Of a stretch of 14,948 bases of DNA, positions 9,469 through 13,895 are shown in pieces. The stretch comes from an uncultured Ruminococcus sp. (lineage in GTDB: Bacteria; Bacillota; Clostridia; Oscillospirales; Acutalibacteraceae): assembly GCA_902772755.1 (NCBI GenBank), contig CACYCD010000092.1, forward strand, positions 1 to 14,948, in the 5' to 3' direction. The position numbers were made by a program, and so were the translations under genes. The notes beneath the pieces are model-generated. The model saw only the letters and a list, made by a program, of their open reading frames with translations. It was not told the DNA's origin and ran no database searches. Every line of letters starts with the position of its first letter. Positions within the stretch are counted from its first letter, which is position 1.

Positions 9469-9497
9469 ATTATACCACATTTTTGCAGTTCTATCAA
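9469..9497 (-). promoter_or_regulatory. Sigma-A-type promoter of the mutase gene
   Basis: Read on the minus strand, TTGATA (-35, 9492-9497) and TATAAT (-10, 9469-9474) are separated by exactly 17 bases, with TGG before the -10 giving an extended -10. It lies 47 bases upstream of the ATG at 9421. Confidence 0.85.
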
Positions 9498-9513
9498 TAT
9501 TAATTTTAATATT
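9496..9513. repeat. AT-rich inverted repeat between divergent promoters
   Basis: AATATTAA (9496-9503) and TTAATATT (9506-9513) form a perfect 8-bp inverted repeat with a 2-base centre. It touches the -35 box of the mutase promoter and lies upstream of the panD promoter. It could be a binding site, but in a run of almost pure A and T it may be chance. Confidence 0.4.
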
Positions 9514-9540
9514 TATAAAAAAAATCCTTTTTTTAATCCA

Positions 9541-9569
9541 TTGATTTTTTATTATATAAATGGTATAAT
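9541..9569 (+). promoter_or_regulatory. Sigma-A-type promoter of panD
   Basis: TTGATT (-35, 9541-9546), a 17-base spacer and TATAAT (-10, 9564-9569) preceded by TGG, an extended -10. Transcription should begin near 9576, leaving a short untranslated leader of about 25 bases before the ATG at 9601. Confidence 0.85.
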
Positions 9570-9600
9570 AATTCGCAGAAAAAAGTCGGAGGTTATTTTT

Positions 9601-9963
9601 ATGATTTGTATGTTAAAAAGCAAGCTCCACAGGGCAATAGTTACCGAAGCAGATGTAAACTATGTTGGCAGCATTACAATTGACAAACAGCTTATGGATG
9701 CAGCAGGTATATTTGAGTATGAAAAGGTAAGTGTGGTCGATGTTGAAAACGGAAATCGTTTCGACACCTATGTGATCGCAGGTGAATACGGCAGCTCGGT
9801 CATCTGTGTAAACGGTGCAGCAGCCAGAATGGTGGCAGTGGGAGATCACGTCATCATAATGGCATATAAGTATATGGAAGAGGTAGGGGCAGAAGCTCAC
9901 AAGCCCACAGTTGTATTTCTTGATAAAGAAAACCATATTTGTACAAAGGAAAACTGCAAATAG
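9601..9963 (+). CDS. panD: Aspartate 1-decarboxylase, pyruvoyl proenzyme
   Basis: The 120-residue cytosolic enzyme decarboxylates L-aspartate to beta-alanine for pantothenate and coenzyme A synthesis. The proenzyme cleaves itself between Gly23 and Ser24 in NYVGSITID, making the pyruvoyl group on the new alpha chain. Other family marks are [16 protein letters not shown] at the N-terminus, [20 protein letters not shown] (54-73) and [18 protein letters not shown]. The start is ATG 9601, with CGGAGG 8 bases upstream (9587-9592) and a promoter just before it; the frame is open further left, but that region holds the promoter. The C-terminus (HICTKENCK) has two cysteines. No panB or panC lies in the window, so panD stands apart from the rest of its pathway here. 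Confidence 0.95.
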   Translation: MICMLKSKLHRAIVTEADVNYVGSITIDKQLMDAAGIFEYEKVSVVDVENGNRFDTYVIAGEYGSSVICVNGAAARMVAVGDHVIIMAYKYMEEVGAEAHKPTVVFLDKENHICTKENCK

Positions 9964-9978
9964 CTTAGTACATTATAT

Positions 9979-10017
9979 TCATCCTCCGGCATATATATTG
10001 CTGAGAGGATGATTTTT
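9979..10017 (+). terminator. Terminator-like hairpin after panD, overlapping the next gene's ribosome site
   Basis: TCATCCTC (9979-9986) pairs with GAGGATGA (10005-10012). Five further pairs continue inside after a single bulged A (10004), closing a 7-base loop (9992-9998). Five T residues follow (10013-10017), which is the layout of an intrinsic terminator. The 3' arm and bulge contain AGAGG (10004-10008), the ribosome site of the gene starting at 10018, so when folded it would also block that gene's translation. Confidence 0.8.
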
Positions 10018-10722
10018 ATGGATCTGAAAAGAATGTTTATCTGTTCGGCAGTCTGTATTATTGTTTTTTCTTTGACGATGGTATTTACTTATCGGTATTC
10101 TGTTCCCACCTCAGCCGTAATTGATACAAAGCGTGACAAGACCGTCGTGGTGCTTGACGCAGGTCACGGAGGTGAGGACGGAGGTGCTGTGAGTGAAAGC
10201 GGTGTTATCGAAAGTGACCTTAATCTGAAATTCACAAAGAAACTGAAGGCAATTCTTGAAATCAACGGCTTCAATACCAAAATGACCAGAAGCGATGAGG
10301 GAGATCTGGCTGACAAATCACTGAAAACAATTGCAGAGCGTAAAAAATCAGATATGTATAAACGTTTGGATATCTACAATTCGGAGATTTCCAATGTGGC
10401 AATAAGCATTCATCAAAATATGTTTCCTGCCATATCCTGTAAAGGCTCTCAGGTGTTTTTCTCGGGTAGGGTACCAATAGCGGAAAAACTTGCGAATAAC
10501 ATCACCACGGCTATAAAAGAGGATCTTCAGCAGAAAAATATCCGTGAATCCAAGCCGGCAGGCGGAAATATCTTTTTGCTGGACAACGCAAGAGTGCCTG
10601 CCGTAATAGTTGAATGTGGATTTCTTTCCAATGAAGATGAGGTAAAGACTCTTTGCGATGTGAATTATCAAAAGAAGCTGAGCTTCAGCATTTTCAAGGG
10701 CTTTATGAACACAGAATTTTGA
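10018..10722 (+). CDS. cwlD: N-acetylmuramoyl-L-alanine amidase, CwlD-like (Amidase_3)
   Basis: The 234-residue zinc amidase should cut the bond between N-acetylmuramic acid and L-alanine in peptidoglycan, acting outside the membrane. Residues 6-25 are a hydrophobic signal or anchor (FICSAVCIIVFSLTMVF). Zinc ligands are His50 in VVLDAGHGG, Glu65 in VIESDLNL and His132 in SIHQNM; the catalytic Glu199 sits in VECGFLSNEDE. The GSQVFF strand, the FLSN ending and the length fit CwlD, which in spore formers helps make muramic lactam in the cortex; a general autolysin is the alternative. ATG 10018 is chosen because AGAGG lies 9 bases upstream, whereas the in-frame ATG at 10009 abuts that site and lies inside the hairpin. 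No convincing own promoter is seen, so transcription may come from panD read-through. Confidence 0.85.
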   Translation: MDLKRMFICSAVCIIVFSLTMVFTYRYSVPTSAVIDTKRDKTVVVLDAGHGGEDGGAVSESGVIESDLNLKFTKKLKAILEINGFNTKMTRSDEGDLADKSLKTIAERKKSDMYKRLDIYNSEISNVAISIHQNMFPAISCKGSQVFFSGRVPIAEKLANNITTAIKEDLQQKNIRESKPAGGNIFLLDNARVPAVIVECGFLSNEDEVKTLCDVNYQKKLSFSIFKGFMNTEF

Positions 10723-10769
10723 GTTAAAAGCCATAAAAGTTTATTTTTTGTAATATTTTAAAAAAACTC

Positions 10770-10798
10770 TTGCTTTTTGCTGTCGTTTGTGATACTAT
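10770..10798 (+). promoter_or_regulatory. Promoter of rplS
   Basis: TTGCTT (-35, 10770-10775), 17 bases, TACTAT (-10, 10793-10798) preceded by TGA (extended -10). The expected start near 10805 falls just before the first stem of the structured leader at 10808, which supports both calls. Confidence 0.75.
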
Positions 10799-10807
10799 AT
10801 ATAGGCA

Positions 10808-10906
10808 TTTGGTATCCGTCGGTTTTCAGCCGATGGGGGTCAAATAATGGTTTATACCAAAATTTGAAGCGGATATTCCTCTGTCAGCTCAATAGACAAG
10901 AATATC
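10808..10906 (+). ncRNA. Structured rplS 5' leader, L19 ribosomal-protein-leader type
   Basis: An outer 8-bp helix, TTTGGTAT (10808-10815) with ATACCAAA (10854-10861), encloses a 7-bp hairpin, CCGTCGG (10816-10822) with CCGATGG (10830-10836, one G-U pair), and a single-stranded GGGGTCAAATAATGG segment. A second hairpin, GATATTC (10872-10878) with GAATATC (10900-10906), ends 9 bases before the ribosome site. Firmicutes are known to carry L19 leaders upstream of rplS that mediate feedback by the protein on its own mRNA. The family assignment rests on position, layout and remembered motif. Confidence 0.75.
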
Positions 10907-10926
10907 TGAAAACACAGGAGGAAATT

Positions 10927-11274
10927 ATGGACGCATTAAAAATGATCGCAGCCGGCTCAATGAAAGAATCCTTCCCCGAGTTCGGAATCGGTGATACTGT
11001 TAAGGTATCAGTCAATATCCGTGAGGGTGAGAGAGAAAGAATCCAGATGTTTGAGGGAACCGTTATTGCCAAGAAGGGAAGCGGGATCTCAGAGACCTTT
11101 ACCGTAAGACGTGTTTCTTACGGTGTTGGTATAGAGAGAGTTTTCCCGGTTCATTCTCCTAACGTTGTTGACGTTAAGGTAGTAAGATACGGTAAGGTTC
11201 GCAGAAGCAAGCTTTATTACCTCAGAGACAGAGTAGGTAAGGCTGCCAAGGTCAAAGAGCAAATCAAAAAGTAG
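10927..11274 (+). CDS. rplS: 50S ribosomal protein L19
   Basis: The product is 115 residues, the usual L19 length. L19 sits at the 30S-50S interface. Recognisable family segments are [19 protein letters not shown] (22-40), [20 protein letters not shown] (43-62), [13 protein letters not shown] (66-78) and [18 protein letters not shown] near the end. ATG 10927 follows AGGAGG by 5 bases; the open frame upstream is the structured leader and not coding. The gene has its own promoter and terminator. In many Clostridia rplS ends a trmD cluster and is followed by lepB; here trmD is absent and a cwlD-like gene lies upstream instead. Confidence 0.97.
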   Translation: MDALKMIAAGSMKESFPEFGIGDTVKVSVNIREGERERIQMFEGTVIAKKGSGISETFTVRRVSYGVGIERVFPVHSPNVVDVKVVRYGKVRRSKLYYLRDRVGKAAKVKEQIKK

Positions 11275-11275
11275 T

Positions 11276-11301
11276 AAAAGGGGGCTTTATGTCCCTTTTT
11301 T
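11276..11301 (+). terminator. Intrinsic terminator of rplS
   Basis: AAAAGGG (11276-11282) pairs with CCCTTTT (11293-11299), and the run of T continues to 11301. It begins one base after the stop codon. The stem is short, with only three G-C pairs, so some read-through into the signal peptidase genes is plausible. Confidence 0.7.
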
Positions 11302-11305
11302 GCTA

Positions 11306-11379
11306 GGGCTTGTTTGAAAAATGACAAAACGCCCAAAAGAGCGTAATGCTCTGCATTATGCTGTTTTTCAAGCAAGCTC
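11306..11379 (+). repeat. Nested 74-base hairpin element between rplS and lepB
   Basis: The outer stem pairs 11306-11321 (GGGCTTGTTTGAAAAA) with 11364-11379 (TTTTTCAAGCAAGCTC): 16 pairs, two of them G-U. The inner stem pairs AGCGTAATGC (11340-11349) with GCATTATGCT (11353-11362), 10 pairs with a 3-base loop. An 18-base bulge (11322-11339) lies on the left side only. A competing stem, AGAGC with GCTCT, exists within the bulge and loop. It is not explained by rplS termination, which is already complete at 11301. It could be a small palindromic (MITE-like) repeat, a structured leader of the next gene or a small RNA. No second copy is seen in the window. Confidence 0.6.
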
Positions 11380-11400
11380 CTGTGATTATGAGGTAGTATT

Positions 11401-12003
11401 TTGGAAAATTACGAAAATAAAGTCAGTGAAAATACAAGTCAGGATATCGCTCCTGCTGCCGGTCCCACAGTTGTAAAAACAGGTGTAGGAAAGCTTTGGT
11501 GCTTTGACTGGATGAGATCCATTATCTTTGCGATTTGTGCCGTTATGTTTATTTTGGCATTTTTTGTACGCATTGTAAATGTTGATGGTGACTCTATGAA
11601 TATGACCTTGCTTGACGGCGACAAGCTTGTTGTTACCGGATTTATGTATACACCGACAGACGGAGATATAGTTATAATCAGACGTGGTCAGCACCTTGAT
11701 GAACCTATTGTAAAGCGTGTGATAGCCACCGAAGGACAGAAGCTGCGTATTGATTTTGAAAATCAGGCGGTTTTTGTAGATGATAAAAAGCTTGATGAAC
11801 CTTATGTAAGCTCAAAGCTTGTAAAAGGTACGGCGGAGATTCCCTCTGTCATTCCCGAGGGAAAGGTGTTTGTGATGGGAGATAACCGCAAGGTATCTCT
11901 TGACAGCCGTTTTTACGAGGTAGGTCTTATTGACGAGGAAGAAGTCATAGGAAAGGTTCAGTTCAGATTATTCCCCATTGAGCATTTTCAGTATGTGGGC
12001 TGA
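11401..12003 (+). CDS. lepB: Signal peptidase I, first of two tandem copies
   Basis: The 200-residue membrane serine protease removes signal peptides from exported proteins, such as the surface proteins at the left of the window. An N-terminal cytoplasmic tail (1-38) precedes one membrane helix (about 39-59, RSIIFAICAVMFILAFFVRI). The catalytic dyad is Ser65 in VDGDSMNMTL and Lys105 in VKRVIATEGQ; the structural box is GDNRKVSLDSR (160-170). The usual proline of the SMxPT box is Met68. The start is TTG 11401 with GAGGT 6 bases upstream (11390-11394); no in-frame ATG fits better. No clear promoter lies between the rplS terminator and this gene. The second copy begins 30 bases after its stop and is similar throughout the catalytic part. 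Confidence 0.93.
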   Translation: MENYENKVSENTSQDIAPAAGPTVVKTGVGKLWCFDWMRSIIFAICAVMFILAFFVRIVNVDGDSMNMTLLDGDKLVVTGFMYTPTDGDIVIIRRGQHLDEPIVKRVIATEGQKLRIDFENQAVFVDDKKLDEPYVSSKLVKGTAEIPSVIPEGKVFVMGDNRKVSLDSRFYEVGLIDEEEVIGKVQFRLFPIEHFQYVG

Positions 12004-12014
12004 TGCTCGAGCAT
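12003..12014. repeat. 12-bp perfect palindrome at the lepB gene junction
   Basis: ATGCTCGAGCAT is fully self-complementary with no spacer and overlaps the last base of the first signal peptidase stop codon. It lies 5 bases before the ribosome site of the second copy. It may be chance or a small stem at the junction. Confidence 0.5.
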
Positions 12015-12033
12015 AGTTTAGGTGGTGATCCAT

Positions 12034-12678
12034 TTGGCTCTTGACAATTCATCGGAAAAGTTTACCGATTCCGCAGAGGATATAATAAAAGAAGAAAAAA
12101 AGCCTTATACCGCAAGTCACCGTAAGGATGACTATGTTGTTGTAAACACTTCACCGATTGTCGGTTGGGTATATGATTGGTCAAGATATATCATTTTCAC
12201 CTTGGTATTTGCCGTCATAATTCTCACTTTTTTCTTTAGGATAGTGGGTGTGGACGGACGTTCAATGATGAATACCCTGATGGACGGCGATAAAATGATC
12301 GTTACCAGCTTTATGTATACTCCCAAGGACGGCGACATTGTTGTTATCAGCCGTGCACAAAAGTATGATAAGGCTATTGTAAAGAGAATAATTGCCACAG
12401 AAGGACAGACTCTGCAAATAGACTACAAAAATCAGAGAGTCTATGTTGACGGCGTGCTTATTGACGAGCCGTACGTAAGCTCAGAGCTGAAAGAGGGAAA
12501 TGCAGAAATACCTTCGGTTATTCCGCAAGGCAAGGTCTTTGTTATGGGTGACAACCGTTTTGATTCGCTGGACAGCCGTTCTATTGAAATAGGACTGATT
12601 GATGTTGAGAATATTATCGGCAAAGCACAGTGTGTCGTCTACCCGTTCAAGAGAATGCAGATGTTATATGAAGATTGA
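12034..12678 (+). CDS. lepB: Signal peptidase I, second of two tandem copies
   Basis: The 214-residue protein is of the same type as its upstream neighbour. Cytoplasmic tail 1-50, membrane helix about 51-70 (RYIIFTLVFAVIILTFFFRI), Ser77 in VDGRSMMNTL, Lys117 in VKRIIATEGQ, and box GDNRFDSLDSR (172-182). The position of the usual SMxPT proline is Asn80. By eye, about two thirds of the residues after the membrane helix match the first copy; the N-terminal tails differ. TTG 12034 is preferred over GTG 12022 because AGGTGGTGATC (12020-12030), nearly the full complement of the 16S rRNA tail, lies just upstream of it and would be inside the gene if GTG were used. The two copies are probably co-transcribed and may differ in substrate preference. 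Confidence 0.92.
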   Translation: MALDNSSEKFTDSAEDIIKEEKKPYTASHRKDDYVVVNTSPIVGWVYDWSRYIIFTLVFAVIILTFFFRIVGVDGRSMMNTLMDGDKMIVTSFMYTPKDGDIVVISRAQKYDKAIVKRIIATEGQTLQIDYKNQRVYVDGVLIDEPYVSSELKEGNAEIPSVIPQGKVFVMGDNRFDSLDSRSIEIGLIDVENIIGKAQCVVYPFKRMQMLYED

Positions 12679-12679
12679 G

Positions 12680-12705
12680 TATACCGCACAGCCTATGGCG
12701 GTATA
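12680..12705 (+). other. Hairpin between the second lepB and the membrane-protein gene
   Basis: TATACCGC (12680-12687) pairs perfectly with GCGGTATA (12698-12705) around a 10-base loop, right after the stop codon. No U-tract follows and the next ribosome site starts 6 bases later (12711), so this is not a terminator. It may stabilise or process the mRNA within an operon. Confidence 0.6.
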
Positions 12706-12721
12706 GGACAGAGGAGATAGA

Positions 12722-13711
12722 ATGGAAAACATTAACACAAATAACGAAGAAATCAAAGATACTGTTTTGGAAGAGCAGGAAGAGAGTACCTACGTTTCAC
12801 AATTCAGTGATCTTGAAGATACCGTCACAGAAGAGACAGAGCAGGAAGTGCTTGATGTTGCTTCGCCTGCCAAAAAACCTGGCGGTTTGTTTAAATATAT
12901 AAACCCCTGTATTTTCATAGCTTTTTGCATAGTGGTCGTATCCTTGCTGGTTTACGGAGCATATACTGTGATGAACACTACTGTAACAGGTGCTTGGATG
13001 TATAAGATATCATATAATGACACCTCCGCTACGGCAGATGAAGCAAAAACGACCCAAGAGGAAGCATATTATGTTTTTGATAAGGTCAACGAAAAGGGTA
13101 AGGGTAAGTTCCATGAGTACTCTCAGGGTGCAGAGCAGTCGGGAAATTACTCGGTATCAACCAAGGACGGTAAGAATCTGATAACGCTGGAATACAATCC
13201 CATGGCAAAGAACGAGCTTACTTATGAGGTAACAGGCAACCGCTTGTTCGGCACTGCAAAGCTAAAGCTGATTCAGGCGGCATATACAGACCAATCCACA
13301 GGTCAGGAGATACCCGAACAGTCAATTGAGCTTGAGTGTTCATCAAGTCCCGAATACGACAAGAATACCTTTGACAGCTATAATACAGATGAAAAGCTGA
13401 CAGGTACATGGAATACAGATGACAGAAAGTTCTTTTACTATTATACTGAGCTTCCGTATTCGGAAAAGCTTGAATTTTCTGACAACGGAGTGCTGAAAAT
13501 TACTTACGTTCAGAGCGATATGTATCTTGACAGAACGCTGTACTACTCATATACAGTCGATAAGGGTAAGCTCAAAATCAAACGTGCTACTTCAGATACG
13601 GAAGAAGAGGTCAAGTACAGCATTAAAAACGGCAAGCTCAAATTCACCGACAAAACCCAATCCTCAATATTCTATGATGCAATATTCGGAGATGTTGAGT
13701 ATAAAAAATAA
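12722..13711 (+). CDS. Single-pass membrane protein of unknown function with two lipocalin-like beta repeats
   Basis: The product has 329 residues and I do not recognise a named family with confidence. Residues 1-50 are a strongly acidic cytoplasmic tail. One membrane helix spans about 60-84 (INPCIFIAFCIVVVSLLVYG). The rest is an extracellular, beta-rich, Tyr/Lys-rich region. Two segments begin alike, TGAW at 89-92 and TGTW at 227-230, followed by strands ending in phrases such as DNGVLKITY and NGKLKFTD. This pattern is typical of lipocalin-like domains (DUF5640 type) in Firmicutes. ATG 12722 follows GAGGAG by 5 bases. It is 43 bases after the second signal peptidase gene without a terminator or promoter, so it is probably in the same transcript. 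A role near secretion is only inferred from this position. Confidence 0.8.
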   Translation: MENINTNNEEIKDTVLEEQEESTYVSQFSDLEDTVTEETEQEVLDVASPAKKPGGLFKYINPCIFIAFCIVVVSLLVYGAYTVMNTTVTGAWMYKISYNDTSATADEAKTTQEEAYYVFDKVNEKGKGKFHEYSQGAEQSGNYSVSTKDGKNLITLEYNPMAKNELTYEVTGNRLFGTAKLKLIQAAYTDQSTGQEIPEQSIELECSSSPEYDKNTFDSYNTDEKLTGTWNTDDRKFFYYYTELPYSEKLEFSDNGVLKITYVQSDMYLDRTLYYSYTVDKGKLKIKRATSDTEEEVKYSIKNGKLKFTDKTQSSIFYDAIFGDVEYKK

Positions 13712-13718
13712 TTCACTT

Positions 13719-13745
13719 ACCCCTGATGCTCATCAGGGGTTTTTT
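13719..13745 (+). terminator. Strong intrinsic terminator of the lepB operon
   Basis: ACCCCTGAT (13719-13727) pairs with ATCAGGGGT (13732-13740) around the tetraloop GCTC, followed directly by a T-run to 13745. It ends the transcript that includes the membrane-protein gene. Confidence 0.95.
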
Positions 13746-13791
13746 ATATCCGCCGGCTGGTTTTCACATAGCTGATTCAAGGGAATACTGT

Positions 13792-13804
13792 TTCTTGACA
13801 AGAA
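13792..13804. promoter_or_regulatory. Candidate operator: palindrome over the -35 box
   Basis: TTCTTGACAAGAA is a perfect 6-1-6 inverted repeat whose centre lies inside the TTGACA box of the downstream promoter. A protein bound here would block RNA polymerase. Because half of it is the -35 consensus itself, partial chance symmetry is likely. Confidence 0.4.
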
Positions 13805-13823
13805 GGGTAATTTTGGTTATGAT
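13795..13823 (+). promoter_or_regulatory. Promoter of the FtsX-type permease gene
   Basis: A perfect TTGACA (-35, 13795-13800), a 17-base spacer and TATGAT (-10, 13818-13823). It leaves a leader of about 66 bases before ATG 13896; I see no clear structure in that leader. Confidence 0.88.
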
Positions 13824-13895
13824 AAATATATAGGGCATTAAAAAATTATCGTCCTGTGATTGTACCATAAAATCATTATTTTCACGGTGTTATGT

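Noticed and set aside
9343..9600. Upstream extension of panD in the same open frame
   Set aside because: It covers the mutase 5' end, both promoters and the panD ribosome site. PanD family length and the CGGAGG site fix the start at 9601.
10009..10017. ATG 10009 as start of the CwlD-like amidase
   Set aside because: It touches the AGAGG ribosome site with no spacing and lies in the hairpin arm; ATG 10018 has a proper 9-base spacing.
10723..10769. Possible terminator of the CwlD-like gene in the T/A-rich stretch
   Set aside because: Only A-T pairs can be drawn (such as GAGTT with AACTC over a long loop); no G-C-rich stem with a following U-tract is present.
10777..10926. Longer rplS start at TTG 10777
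   Set aside because: The region contains the -10 box and structured leader; L19 is normally about 115 residues, which matches ATG 10927 with AGGAGG.
12022..12033. GTG 12022 as start of the second signal peptidase
   Set aside because: The GTG is part of the AGGTGGTGATC ribosome site, so translation should begin downstream at TTG 12034.
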